Below, one piece after another: positions 49,903-61,318 of a stretch of 64,000 bases of DNA. Source of the stretch: Gordonia oryzae (GTDB taxonomy: Bacteria; Actinomycetota; Actinomycetes; Mycobacteriales; Mycobacteriaceae); contig NZ_RKMH01000013.1 in assembly GCF_003797185.1 (NCBI RefSeq), forward strand, positions 1-64,000, read 5' to 3'. The notes beneath the pieces were generated by a model. It was not told the origin of the DNA and did not search any database. It worked only from the letters and a program-made list of their open reading frames with translations. Positions within the stretch are counted from its first letter, which is position 1. Every line of letters starts with the position of its first letter. The position numbers were made by a program, and so were the translations under genes.

Positions 49903-50820
49903 GTGGTGAAGCTGGGCCTGGCCGATCTGCGGCAACCGGTGTCGGCGGCGGATCTCGCCGACACCCGCGCGTTCTATGCCACCCGGGTCGGCGGTGTCGG
50001 ACCGCGCTCGGCGACCGAGCTCGCCGCCGTCAGGGCCGCGCGAGCCGTCGACCCGCAGGCACCGACCCGAGCCCGCTCCGAGATCATCGAGGTCGACGGC
50101 CACCGAATCCCGATCCGCATTCTCCTGCCCGATTCCGGGCACCCCACGGGCATTCACCTCCACCTGCACGGTGGCGGGTTCTACATGGATTCCGCCGCCC
50201 GGCACGACGCGCAGAACGCACGCCGCGCCGACGCCCTCGACGCGGTGGTGATCGGCGTCGACTACCGCCTCGCCCCCGAGTCGCCGTGGCCGGCAGCCCC
50301 CGACGACTGTGCGGCGGTGGCATCGTGGCTGATCGCGACGGGCACCGAACGATTCGGCACCACCGCCCTGACCCTCGGTGGCATGTCGGCCGGCGCCACG
50401 TTGGCGATGACGACACTTCTCCGCCTGCGCGATGCCGGCGTGGTTTCCGAGGTTGACGGCGTGGTCCTCGAGGCCGGAAGCTACGACCTCAGTGCCCACA
50501 CCCCCTCCGGTGCAACAATTGCCGACGAGTACTTCATCGAGGCGTACGTCGGTCATGTCACCGACCGCACCGTTGCCGACATCTCACCGATCTTCGGCGA
50601 TCTACGGGGCCTGCCGCCGGTGCTCGTCGTCATCGGGGAGGACGATGTGGTGCTGGCCGACAACCTCTCCATGCTCGCCCGGCTCATCGCCGCGGGAAAC
50701 GACGTCGATCTACGGCTGTATCCGGCTGCACCGCATGGTTTCACGATGCATGACACACCCATCGGCCGGCGGGCGGTCGATGATGTCGACACGTGGCTGC
50801 GCGCACGGCTCGCCCGCTGA
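49903..50820 (+). CDS. Alpha/beta-hydrolase, HSL-family esterase
   Basis: This 305-residue esterase has the hormone-sensitive-lipase oxyanion motif HLHGGGFYMD, YRLAPESPWPAA, the nucleophile in LGGMSAGATLA, the acid in IGEDDVVLADN and catalytic His in APHGFTMHD. Substrate is unknown, likely short-chain acyl esters. Start is GTG at 49903 or 49906; neither has a strong ribosome site. It converges on the PHP gene, 11 bp away. Confidence 0.85.
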   Translation: MVKLGLADLRQPVSAADLADTRAFYATRVGGVGPRSATELAAVRAARAVDPQAPTRARSEIIEVDGHRIPIRILLPDSGHPTGIHLHLHGGGFYMDSAARHDAQNARRADALDAVVIGVDYRLAPESPWPAAPDDCAAVASWLIATGTERFGTTALTLGGMSAGATLAMTTLLRLRDAGVVSEVDGVVLEAGSYDLSAHTPSGATIADEYFIEAYVGHVTDRTVADISPIFGDLRGLPPVLVVIGEDDVVLADNLSMLARLIAAGNDVDLRLYPAAPHGFTMHDTPIGRRAVDDVDTWLRARLAR

Positions 50821-50831
50821 CGCACCCACGC

Positions 50832-51905
50832 TCACCGATGACCGGCCCACGCCAGCAACCGGTCCACCGGCCAGGTGGTGATGATGCGATCCGGGTCGAT
50901 GCCGTGCTCGTGGGCACGCTGCGCTCCGAGCACCGTGAATTCGAGTTGCCCCGGTGCGTGCGCATCGGAGTCGATCGCGAACAGGCAGCCCGCCTCGATC
51001 GCCATGGTCACGAGTTCGTCGGGCGGGTCGACACGTTCGGGGCGGGAATTGATCTCGACCGCGGTCTGATGGGTTGCGCACGCCTCGAACACTTCCCGGG
51101 CGTCGAAACTCGACGGTGGCCGGTGTCCGCGGCCGGTGAGTACGCGCCGTCCGGTGCAATGTCCCGGCACGTCGACCCGCGGGTCGGTCGCGGCTGCCAC
51201 CAATCGCCGCGTCATGGCGTCGTGCTCCATCCGCAGGGCCGAATGCACCGAGGCGGTGACGATGTCGAGCCGGTCGAGGAGCGCATCGGTCTGATCGAGT
51301 GCACCGTCGTCGAGGATGTCGACCTCGATTCCCGCCAGCAATCGAACCTGCGTGTCGGGCAGCCGCCTCCCGGTCATGTTCGCCCCGCGGTTGTAGGCCT
51401 CGATCTGATCGATCTGATCGGCGAGCCGTTCTGCACTGAGACCGTGTGCCACGGTCAACCTCGGCGAGTGGTCGGTGACCGCGAGCCACTCGAGTCCGAA
51501 TGCGGTTGCCGCCGCTGCCATCTCCGTGAGCGGGGCACCGCCGTCGCTGGCGTCGGTGTGGCCGTGGCAGTCCCCGCGCGCAGCGGCGACGAGATCGGCG
51601 GCGGCGCCGGGCGGATACGGCGACTCCGTCGACTGCAGACGCGCCAGATACTCCGGCAGATCTCCGTCGAGGGCCTCGGCGATGACCGTGGCGGTGGTCT
51701 TGCCGATACCCGTGATCAACGTCAGAGTGCCTTCCCGCGAACGACTCTCGAGATCATCTGGGTCGAGTCGGGCCGCGGCCCGGGCCGCCTTGCGGAACGC
51801 CTCCACCCGATAGGTGCTCTCCCGCTGCCGCTCGAGCAACCACGCGATCCGCTGCAACGCGACGATCGGCTCGACGGGTGCGCTCAACGGCTCCAACGTT
51901 CTCAT
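50832..51905 (-). CDS. PHP-domain metal-dependent phosphoesterase, PolX-C-terminal-like
   Basis: This 357-residue protein has an N-terminal helix-hairpin-helix part (ALQRIAWLLERQ; LTLITGIGKTTATVIAEAL) and a PHP domain with metal-binding DCHGHTDASDG, AVTDHS, IEVDIL, ASVHSALR, PGHCTGR and FAIDSDAHAPG. The polymerase core is missing, so it looks like the C-terminal half of a PolX-type enzyme used alone. It may have 3'-5' exonuclease or phosphatase activity. Ten bases separate it from pgm upstream. Confidence 0.8.
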   Translation of the reverse strand: MRTLEPLSAPVEPIVALQRIAWLLERQRESTYRVEAFRKAARAAARLDPDDLESRSREGTLTLITGIGKTTATVIAEALDGDLPEYLARLQSTESPYPPGAAADLVAAARGDCHGHTDASDGGAPLTEMAAAATAFGLEWLAVTDHSPRLTVAHGLSAERLADQIDQIEAYNRGANMTGRRLPDTQVRLLAGIEVDILDDGALDQTDALLDRLDIVTASVHSALRMEHDAMTRRLVAAATDPRVDVPGHCTGRRVLTGRGHRPPSSFDAREVFEACATHQTAVEINSRPERVDPPDELVTMAIEAGCLFAIDSDAHAPGQLEFTVLGAQRAHEHGIDPDRIITTWPVDRLLAWAGHR

Positions 51906-51915
51906 CGGGGCACGC

Positions 51916-53556
<1,641 letters not shown>

Positions 53557-53654
53557 GTGACGAATTCTGCCACCGATCGAGCGGTCCGCAGGGCGATGCG
53601 AACCGAACAGTTACTGTGAACCACCCGCACGTCCGCCAGCAAGGAGCACTCTCG

Positions 53655-54275
53655 ATGCCCGTGCGCAGCGCCGATCCTCGGCTCGTCGTCCTCGTCCTGC
53701 CCGGTGGGACCGATTCGAGTTACCGTCCGTTCTCACCGTGGCAGGCCTCGGCGCTGCGCATGTATCCGTTCACCTGGTCGATCCGGGCGCGCTTCGGTCG
53801 GGCCGTCGACGTCCGCCAGGTGCGCTACCGCGTCTACGGCTGGAACGGTGAGCAGGCCTCGCCAATGCCGTATGCGCAGGCCGCATTGGCCCGTGCCCGT
53901 CGTGCACATCCCGACACCCCGGTGGTGCTCATCGGGCACTCGATGGGTGGACGCGTCGCGGCGCAACTGGCCGCCGACCCCGCAGTCACCGGAGTGCTCG
54001 CGCTGGCCCCGTGGTGGCAGTTCGCCGACTGGCGGATGATCAACGACGACGCCCGGGTGGTCGCCGTCCACGGTGACGCCGACACCATCACCCTGGCCCG
54101 CAAGACCGCCAAGGGCATCGCCGAGTTGCGCGACCGTGGCCTCGACGCCACCTTTGTGTCGGTGCCCGGGGGCCACCATCCGATGCTCGACCATCTGGGC
54201 CTGTGGCAGGGCTCCGCGCTCGCCTTCGTCCGCGAAGAATTGGCGCGCCGATCAGAACGCTTGCCCCAGAACTGA
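53655..54275 (+). CDS. Alpha/beta-hydrolase, small
   Basis: This 206-residue protein has VLVLPGGTDSS, nucleophile elbow LIGHSMGGRVAA, acid strand VVAVHGDADTIT and a His in PGGHHPMLDH, thus a complete triad without a lid domain. ATG at 53655 follows AAGGAG. It is divergent from pgm, 98 bp away. The substrate is unknown. No gene is seen in the 230 bp that follow. Confidence 0.85.
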   Translation: MPVRSADPRLVVLVLPGGTDSSYRPFSPWQASALRMYPFTWSIRARFGRAVDVRQVRYRVYGWNGEQASPMPYAQAALARARRAHPDTPVVLIGHSMGGRVAAQLAADPAVTGVLALAPWWQFADWRMINDDARVVAVHGDADTITLARKTAKGIAELRDRGLDATFVSVPGGHHPMLDHLGLWQGSALAFVREELARRSERLPQN

Positions 54276-54505
54276 ACTCACCCGGCCCGATCCGATCGAG
54301 CCCGCTCAGTCCGCCTGCCCGTGGACGGGGAGGAGTCCACCGTCGCGTTGGGCGCCGCCGAGCGCGGCTATGATCCGTGCGCGATGTGGCCACCGGCCAT
54401 CGGGCACCCCAGCGCGCCAATCGGTCCGGCAGTCGAGCGTCTGGACGTGCTCACGGCCACTGCGATCCTCGCGGTCCGCGCCAGTCACGACAGTCAGACG
54501 GACGG

Positions 54506-56293
54506 TCAAACGGCAGCGCGGGGTCCGGCGAGTGCGGTGACGAATTCGTGGTAGAACGCGACGTATTCGTCGCCGTCGAGGACGTACACGGGATCGTCAC
54601 CGGTGTCGCCGAACGACTCGGTGCGCAACTGTGTCCGCATGTTCTTGAAGGTCGAAGTGTGCTCGAGATGATCGGTGAGCCGGACGAACAGTGGCACCGC
54701 GTATCCGGGCAGTCCGGAGCGGACATGCTCGGCGAAGGCGACCGGATCGAACGTGGCGCCGCGCGTGAGGCTGATCGCGGCCATACCCGCCTTGCCGTCA
54801 ACCCCGGGCACCTGCACCCCGAACACCACCGCCTCCTCGACGGCCGGGTGGGCGTCGAGGACGGCCTCGACCTCGGTGGTCGCCACATTCTCACCCTTCC
54901 ACCGAAACGTGTCGCCGATCCGGTCGACGAATCCGATGTGCGAAAATCCCTGGTCGCGTACCACATCGCCACTGTTGAACCACCTGTCGTCGGCCTTGAA
55001 GGCGCCGGTGACGACCTTCTTCTCCGATGCCGACGGGTCGGTGTAGCCGTCGAACGGGACGCGCCGGTTGATCTCGGCGAGGAGCAGGCCCGTCCCATGC
55101 CGGGGTACCTTGACGACCTTGCCGTCGGGTCCTCGCAGCGGTTGCCCGGTGTTCTCGTCGTACTCGACGATGGCATATTTCAGGGGCGACCAACCGGCCG
55201 TCTTGGGGATGCCGAGGACGTTGATGAAGCCGATGTTGGCCTCACTCGCGGCATACAGTTCGACGATGCGGTCGATGCCGAACCGTTCGGTGAACGCATC
55301 CCAGATGTCGGGGCGCAGGCCGTTGCCCACCGCCACCCGCAATCGGTGGGCGCGATCGGTGGGCCGCTCCGGTTGCGCGAGCAGGTATCGGCAGAGTTCG
55401 CCGATGTAACTGAACGCCGTCGCATCGTTCTCGATGATCTCGTCGATGAATCCCGACGCGGAGAACTGTCGGCCGATCGCCAGGCACGCACCCGAGGCCA
55501 GTACAGACGACACCGAGATCGTCAGTGCGTTGTTGTGGTAGAAGGGCAGCGCTGTGTACATGACATCGTCGCCGCGCAACCGGATGCCGATCCCGCCGAT
55601 GCCCGACATCGCCGCAAGCCAACGGTAGTGACTCATCTTGCTGGCCTTGGGAAATCCCGTCGTTCCGGAGGTGAAGATGTAGAACGCGGTGTCCGACATC
55701 GGGATCGAGTCGGTGACTGCGGGATTGCGCGGGGAGCATCGCGCCGCACCACGGTGCAACTCGGCGAAGTCGAGGAGCACCTCGGGCAGCGCCGACTCCG
55801 GTACGGACTGGAGTACCTCGGCAAGATCGGGTTGGTAGATCAAGACCTTCGCGCCGATGAGCCCCAGGCTGTGTTCGAGGACCGCCCCACGCTGGTGGAA
55901 GTTGAGCATTCCCGCGATAGCCCCGAGTTTCACGATTGCCAGCATGGTGATCACGACGTCGGGATGGTTGCGTGATTCGATGGCCACGACGTCGCCGCGT
56001 GAGATCCCCTGCCGACTCAGGAAGTCCGCGATCCGATTGGCGTGTGCGTTGGCGGCACGGTAGGTGATCGACTGCCCCTCGAACCGCAGGAAATCGCGGT
56101 CGGGATAGGCCTCGACGGACTGGACGAACCGCTTTCCGATGGACATCTGCCGACTGTGCGGACGCGGAATCAGCCCCGGCAACGAGCGCAGCACTCCCCC
56201 TAGGTCCGGGCGCAGAGACGCCAGCCCCGACAGGATGTCCCGCCGGGTGATATCGGGGAGAAGTCCCGTATCTGCCGAATGCGGAGTTGTCAT
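54506..56293 (-). CDS. Long-chain acyl-CoA synthetase, FadD6-like
   Basis: This 595-residue adenylate-forming enzyme activates long or very long acyl chains to CoA esters. The AMP loop is FTSGTTGFPKASKMSH; other motifs are ELYAASEANIGF, RWFNSGDVVRDQG, DRIGDTFRWKGENVATTEV. The FATP-like sequence is close to FadD6 of mycobacteria. ATG at 56293 follows AAAGGA. It lies 35 bp past the Mce-associated gene, so it is the last gene of the mce operon, presumably activating fatty acids brought in by the Mce complex. Confidence 0.88.
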   Translation of the reverse strand: MTTPHSADTGLLPDITRRDILSGLASLRPDLGGVLRSLPGLIPRPHSRQMSIGKRFVQSVEAYPDRDFLRFEGQSITYRAANAHANRIADFLSRQGISRGDVVAIESRNHPDVVITMLAIVKLGAIAGMLNFHQRGAVLEHSLGLIGAKVLIYQPDLAEVLQSVPESALPEVLLDFAELHRGAARCSPRNPAVTDSIPMSDTAFYIFTSGTTGFPKASKMSHYRWLAAMSGIGGIGIRLRGDDVMYTALPFYHNNALTISVSSVLASGACLAIGRQFSASGFIDEIIENDATAFSYIGELCRYLLAQPERPTDRAHRLRVAVGNGLRPDIWDAFTERFGIDRIVELYAASEANIGFINVLGIPKTAGWSPLKYAIVEYDENTGQPLRGPDGKVVKVPRHGTGLLLAEINRRVPFDGYTDPSASEKKVVTGAFKADDRWFNSGDVVRDQGFSHIGFVDRIGDTFRWKGENVATTEVEAVLDAHPAVEEAVVFGVQVPGVDGKAGMAAISLTRGATFDPVAFAEHVRSGLPGYAVPLFVRLTDHLEHTSTFKNMRTQLRTESFGDTGDDPVYVLDGDEYVAFYHEFVTALAGPRAAV

Positions 56294-56328
56294 CACGTCC
56301 TTTCCCCGGGCACCCACCTCGATGCCCG

Positions 56329-57075
56329 TCACTTGCCCGGCAGGGGCGAGATGCCACCGCTGATGTCGATGATCTGCCAGTTCTTGCCGTCCACCGTTAT
56401 CGGGTATAGCGCAGTCGTCTTCACCCCGTCCGGTGATTGGACGTTACTGGTGGTCACGTCGAGGAAGACCTGAACGTGGTACGTGCCATCGTTATGGGTG
56501 GCTATGTCGCTGCCGACGAGAGTGCCGGTCGACACCCACTGCAGTTGGCCCAGAAGATCACGCAACGCGGGTTCGCTGGTCTGGAACTGCTGTGCCAGCG
56601 GCTGGTTGACGTGTGAACGCAACGCCGCAAACCACGGGTCGAAATTGCGGTAGTCGATCCGCGCGGCGGCCACCGCATAGTCGGAGGCGAGTTGTCGTGC
56701 GTGCGCCTCGTCGGCCGACTGCGCGCGCAAGGCACCGAGCTCGTCGCCACGCTGATGCACCTGCCACCCGAAGACGCCTGTCATCACCGCCAACACCAGG
56801 ATCACCGCGACGATCATCGCCGCCACCAACGGCCGCGACCGCAGCCGGGCCGTCAGCAACGCACGACGGCTCCGAGGCTGGTCGGCTTCTGTCACCTTCT
56901 CATCTGATTCTGTTGCCCCGTCCGATGATTCGGAATCGGCCAGAGTATTGCCATCGGGTGCTGGGTCGGCCGGTGCCGTGTTGGCCGGTGCTGTGATGGT
57001 CTGCGCCGTACCATTCTGCTGCTCGGCAGTGTCCGTTTCGGCAGTGTCCGTTTCGGCAATGTCGGTCTCACTCAT
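56329..57075 (-). CDS. Mce-associated membrane protein
   Basis: About 248 residues: a low-complexity, Thr/Ala/Glu-rich N-terminal tail with a tandem TAETD repeat, one membrane helix (LVAAMIVAVILVLAVMTGVF), then a periplasmic domain ending in WQIIDISGG. This is the Mas (Mce-associated protein) type, which stabilises Mce complexes. The start is uncertain: ATG at 57075 with GAGATGAC ahead, or TTG at 57171, which overlaps the mceF stop (TTGA) and would add 32 residues. Confidence 0.8.
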   Translation of the reverse strand: MSETDIAETDTAETDTAEQQNGTAQTITAPANTAPADPAPDGNTLADSESSDGATESDEKVTEADQPRSRRALLTARLRSRPLVAAMIVAVILVLAVMTGVFGWQVHQRGDELGALRAQSADEAHARQLASDYAVAAARIDYRNFDPWFAALRSHVNQPLAQQFQTSEPALRDLLGQLQWVSTGTLVGSDIATHNDGTYHVQVFLDVTTSNVQSPDGVKTTALYPITVDGKNWQIIDISGGISPLPGK

Positions 57076-57167
57076 GTCATCTCGGTTCGTGTCGGTGGGC
57101 GGTGGCGATTCTCGGGCTTGTCGCGGCCGATGCGGCTCGGTGGTGGCCGATGGACTGGGTGGTGCCG

Positions 57168-58127
57168 TCAAGGCGGGTCCGCCACGGTCAGTCGCAGGAC
57201 GCCGTTCTCGTCGACGATCTGCAAACCCTGCTCGACCAGGGTCGCCAGATTCACCCGACCGGCTGGTGCGACTGCGGTCAGCGTGGGCTGGAGCACCCGC
57301 ATGATCGCGGCGACGTCGGGCATGGTCGTGGCGAGGTACTCGCCGATCTTCTGAGTGAATGGGATGATCACGTCGTACCAGCCGGTGGCGCCCTCAGTGG
57401 CCTGCGCGAGTCCGGGCAGCAGGCTCCACAAGGTGGAGAACGGAATGTTCATGTGCGCCAACTTCGGTGCGGTGGCACGCATCACGGCGCCGATCCGGGC
57501 ACCGTCGAGGCGCGTCAACAGTTCCTGTGCGTGGTCGAACAGGCCGGAGAACTCGGATCGGTAGGTGCCGATCGTGCGGGCGGTCAGCGAGGAGAATTGG
57601 CCGATGGTCGCCAGGTCGGCGTCGCGGCCCTGCCAGCCCTCGGAGATGGTCCGCGCGATCTCCTCGAGGGTGGCCGGATCGAATTGACTGGTGAGTCCGT
57701 GCATGGAGGTCAGCATGTCGGCCACCGAGACGCCCGGATCGATGCCGTTGGCGATCACGGCACCGTCGGTGAGGTACGGACCCGATCCGGTCGTCGAGGT
57801 GAATTCGACGTACTGCTCGCCGACCATGGACAGATTCGCGACGCTGACCGTCGCATCGGCCGGCACATCCGCACCGGGCCTGATCCGGAGGGTGGCCCGC
57901 AACCCGTCGGGTCCGGTCCGCAGATCGGTCACCGTACCCACCTGGATGCCGTTATAGAGCACTGACGAATTATTCTGCAGGCCACCGGATTCGGTGAGGT
58001 CAAGCGACACGGTGTCATATCGGGTGAATGGGTGCAGATGCAGGATACCGACGACGAGATAGGCGCTGAGTGCGATCGACACCACCACCAGCATCACCAG
58101 GCTCCCGATCGTGCGGCGTGCAGTCAT
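57168..58127 (-). CDS. mceF: Mce-family protein MceF
   Basis: The 319-residue protein has an N-terminal membrane helix (TIGSLVMLVVVSIALSAYLV), a MlaD/MCE domain (LQNNSSVLYNGIQVGTVTDL) and a helical DUF3407-type tail. Mce proteins form a hexameric tunnel for lipids across the periplasm. It is the last of six Mce genes and overlaps mceE by 4 bp. Confidence 0.9.
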   Translation of the reverse strand: MTARRTIGSLVMLVVVSIALSAYLVVGILHLHPFTRYDTVSLDLTESGGLQNNSSVLYNGIQVGTVTDLRTGPDGLRATLRIRPGADVPADATVSVANLSMVGEQYVEFTSTTGSGPYLTDGAVIANGIDPGVSVADMLTSMHGLTSQFDPATLEEIARTISEGWQGRDADLATIGQFSSLTARTIGTYRSEFSGLFDHAQELLTRLDGARIGAVMRATAPKLAHMNIPFSTLWSLLPGLAQATEGATGWYDVIIPFTQKIGEYLATTMPDVAAIMRVLQPTLTAVAPAGRVNLATLVEQGLQIVDENGVLRLTVADPP

Positions 58128-59179
58128 CGCATAGCCCCAATCATCCGGAGAATCGCAGCGACGGTCCGGGTGTCGGTCGCCGACCCGCCGATTCCGCGGC
58201 CATCGGATTCGGTGACGTCGACGATGTCGATCGACGGGTCACGTGCCCAGGCAACGAGCCGATCGCCGAGTAGGTCATCGAGACGGCGGATGTCGGCGGG
58301 CGCCTGGCTATCGAGCCGTACGGCCGTGGCGACCAATGGGTCGACGACCCCGATGAGGCCCTGCAGGGTCGCATAGCGCGGGATGATCAGATTGCCGATG
58401 GGGACGACGTTGGGCCCCAAAGCATTCAAGACGTTCGACAGTCCGAGGAACGCCGAGACCGCACCGCTGACCCGTCGCGGCCCGAATTGAAAGGCGAACG
58501 CCAATCGGGACCGGTTGGCGTCGAGGGTGTGCGAGATCGTCCCGATAGAATCGATCATCGACCGGATATCGGCCTCCTGATCGGCACTGCGCGCGATCAG
58601 TGCGCGCAGCACCTCGATGCCGACGTCACGTTCGGTGGTGTCGGATGGAAACGCCTTGTTGGCGTTGGTGATGATGCGTTGAAGCGTGGCGATCGTGCCT
58701 CCGTTGGCAAGTGCGGCCACCCCTCCGAGAAGGTCTTCGACCTGTGGTGACACCGAGGTTCGCGACAGCGGGATCGTCTGGCCGGCGGCGATGGTCGCGG
58801 TGGTCGTGCCGGCGGGTGGTGACAGCGCGATGAAGAAGTCGCCGAGCAGGGTGGCCTGTACGAGCTCGGCGGTCGTGCCGACGGGTAGCCGGACGCCGGC
58901 GGAAAGATCGACGGTCGCAACCGCTACCCGGCGACCGTCGTGTTCGGCCAGACCCACCCCGCGCAGCACCCCGATACGTGAGCCGTTGTAGACCACCTTG
59001 CTGCGCGCGGGAAGGTTCAGTACCGAGGCGAATTCGATGTGCAGCGGGTAGCTGTCGCCGGCGACACGGGTACCGGGTAACGGCAGATCGGTCGGCTCGA
59101 CCCCGCACGCGCCCACGAGGACCGTGAGACTTGCCAGCACTGCCGCCCACACTGCGCACCATCGGGATCGGATCATCAC
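58124..59179 (-). CDS. mceE: Mce-family lipoprotein MceE
   Basis: The 351-residue protein has a signal peptide with lipobox LVGAC (Cys25), marking it as the lipoprotein member of the six, usual for MceE. The MCE domain (RSKVVYNGSRIGVLRGV) is followed by helices. It overlaps mceD and mceF by 4 bp each. Confidence 0.9.
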   Translation of the reverse strand: MMIRSRWCAVWAAVLASLTVLVGACGVEPTDLPLPGTRVAGDSYPLHIEFASVLNLPARSKVVYNGSRIGVLRGVGLAEHDGRRVAVATVDLSAGVRLPVGTTAELVQATLLGDFFIALSPPAGTTTATIAAGQTIPLSRTSVSPQVEDLLGGVAALANGGTIATLQRIITNANKAFPSDTTERDVGIEVLRALIARSADQEADIRSMIDSIGTISHTLDANRSRLAFAFQFGPRRVSGAVSAFLGLSNVLNALGPNVVPIGNLIIPRYATLQGLIGVVDPLVATAVRLDSQAPADIRRLDDLLGDRLVAWARDPSIDIVDVTESDGRGIGGSATDTRTVAAILRMIGAMR

Positions 59180-60282
59180 CGGCCCCCTGCGGACGCGAGT
59201 ACGAGTTGGACCAGCGCGAGGTCGACGTGTCCGGCGGCACCGGGCGACGGCCGGCAGGCCTGTGCCATGACCGCGTTGACCGCAGCGCAGACCGCCGAGC
59301 TCGACGTCGCGGTGACCCGCACCGCCGGCGGAGCCGTCTCGATTCCACCGACTGCCGCGCCACGGGCGAGGATGCGTTGGACTCCTGTCGACACCACGGG
59401 CAACCGCCGCAGCAGGGCGAGGATCTGATCCATCGGGACGCGATCGAGCAACGGCATGAGAGCGTCGAGGACGGCGAACACCGGAGGCGAGTAGGTACGG
59501 ATGAGACGCAACAGTGACGGGGTTAGTTGGGTGGTCTGGACGACGGCCGGATTGAGCACCGAGAACCAGGCATCGAAGGTCTCGGCGAATTCACCGAGTT
59601 TGGTCAGTCCGAGTTGAAGATCCGGCCAGCGCTGAACGAAGAACTCGGTCAGCTCCCCCACGTTGGTCAGCAGCGAACGCAACTGTTGATCCCGTAGCCC
59701 CGGGTCGCCGAGTGCCGCGGCGAGTCCGGCGATCGCCGCGTTGAAATCCGCACCGGTGCCGCGCAAGGTGGCATCGATGCGATTCATACTGTCGCGCACC
59801 AGTTCACGGCGCTCGCCGGACTCCGATGCGGCAGCGGTGACCTGGGAGGCGAGCTTGTCGAAGGCGGCGTAGGCGGCACTGACGCTGGTCGGGGTATGCG
59901 TGCGTGCCAACGGGATACATCGCCTCATGTCCCACGTAGCGCCGGTGGTCCGACCCGACGGGATCTCCAGATGCCGGTCGGTCACGATCGAATCCGAGGT
60001 GGTCACCGCCGACACATCGGCCGGGAAGTCGACCGGCGCGTCGAGGGTGAACCGTACGACCACATGCCCGGACTGCGGGGACACCGCGGTGACGGAGCCG
60101 ATCCTTACCCCGCGCATCGTGACGTCATTGCCCGGATAAAGGCCGACGGCGTCGGCCATGTCCGCGCACCCCGACACGTGGCCGGCTCGCCGTTCCACGA
60201 TGACCAGCGTCACACCGACAATCACCGCGATCGCGAGCACCCCCGCGATGATCCGCCGCCATCTCTTCGGTAACCGAGACAT
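59176..60282 (-). CDS. mceD: Mce-family protein MceD
   Basis: The 368-residue protein has an N-terminal membrane helix (IIAGVLAIAVIVGVTLVIV), an MCE domain (LYPGNDVTMRGVRIGSV) and a helical tail. It begins 1 bp past the mceC stop and overlaps mceE by 4 bp. Confidence 0.9.
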   Translation of the reverse strand: MSRLPKRWRRIIAGVLAIAVIVGVTLVIVERRAGHVSGCADMADAVGLYPGNDVTMRGVRIGSVTAVSPQSGHVVVRFTLDAPVDFPADVSAVTTSDSIVTDRHLEIPSGRTTGATWDMRRCIPLARTHTPTSVSAAYAAFDKLASQVTAAASESGERRELVRDSMNRIDATLRGTGADFNAAIAGLAAALGDPGLRDQQLRSLLTNVGELTEFFVQRWPDLQLGLTKLGEFAETFDAWFSVLNPAVVQTTQLTPSLLRLIRTYSPPVFAVLDALMPLLDRVPMDQILALLRRLPVVSTGVQRILARGAAVGGIETAPPAVRVTATSSSAVCAAVNAVMAQACRPSPGAAGHVDLALVQLVLASAGGR

Positions 60283-60283
60283 C

Positions 60284-61318
60284 TCAGCACCGCCGATCCG
60301 GACTAGGGACGCACAGCCCAGCGGCCGTCACCTGATCGGCGGTGATCTGCACGTGAGGTGCGTCGACGACCACTGACGACAGATCCACCCGACCCGAAGA
60401 GTTGTTGACGCCCATGGCATCTCCGATGTGATCGACGATCGCGGTCAACTTTCCGAGGAGGTCGTCGATGCGGGCGGGCTGGGCGCGCAGAGTGTCGAGC
60501 ACGTCAAGAACCTGCCGGAACGGTGGCTCGATGGTTCCGGTGAAGGCATCGACCGGCTTGGCGATGAAGGCGAACAACGCGCCGATCGACCGCACGGTCT
60601 CCACCCCTTCGGCCTTGACCTGATAGGCCTTGGCCCCGACGTAGCCGATCAGACGCAACAGTTCCACCAGATCGGCGCGCCCGCTGTTGAGTCCGGAAAT
60701 GTACTCGTCGCTCAGGGCTACCGCGGCGTCGAGGTCGTCGGACCGCGCCCCGACCGCGGTGGTCAGCTGTTCGGTATCGGCGATGATCTGCCGGATCGCG
60801 TCGGGTTGTCCGGCCAGCGCGGCATCGACCTTGCGCAGCGTATCGGCGATGGTCTGTCCGTTCACCTTCGACACGACCGCCCCGGAATCGGCGAGAACGT
60901 CGCTGAGCGTGTACGGCACCGACGTACGTTGCATCGGGATGACGTTGTGGCCCAGCGTTGCCCGACCGGCCGGTGCCAACGCGACATAATGACCCCCGAT
61001 GGCTGTGGTCAGCCGGACATCGGCCGAGGTCTGATCACCCAGTGCGACATCGGAATCCACGCGCAAGGTGACCTCGACGCGATCGGGATGCAGGACGATC
61101 GCCGACACCTCACCAACCGGCACTCCCGCGACGCGGACCTCATCACCGGCTCGCAGGCCGCCGCTGGTGCTCAAGGCCACGAGGACATCGCGGTGGCCGA
61201 ACGGGTCGAGGTAGATGACCCCGCACACTGCGGCGAGCGCGACCGCCACCCCGAGACCGAGCATGCCCAGCCGGAATTGCCTGCGCCGCATCGATGCTTC
61301 GTCGCGTCGGCGGGTCAT
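60284..61318 (-). CDS. mceC: Mce-family protein MceC
   Basis: The 344-residue protein has a membrane helix (LGMLGLGVAVALAAVCGVIY), an MCE domain (LRAGDEVRVAGVPVGEV) and a helical tail. The ATG at 61318 overlaps the mceB stop (ATGA); a longer frame to 61393 lies inside mceB. Confidence 0.9.
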   Translation of the reverse strand: MTRRRDEASMRRRQFRLGMLGLGVAVALAAVCGVIYLDPFGHRDVLVALSTSGGLRAGDEVRVAGVPVGEVSAIVLHPDRVEVTLRVDSDVALGDQTSADVRLTTAIGGHYVALAPAGRATLGHNVIPMQRTSVPYTLSDVLADSGAVVSKVNGQTIADTLRKVDAALAGQPDAIRQIIADTEQLTTAVGARSDDLDAAVALSDEYISGLNSGRADLVELLRLIGYVGAKAYQVKAEGVETVRSIGALFAFIAKPVDAFTGTIEPPFRQVLDVLDTLRAQPARIDDLLGKLTAIVDHIGDAMGVNNSSGRVDLSSVVVDAPHVQITADQVTAAGLCVPSPDRRC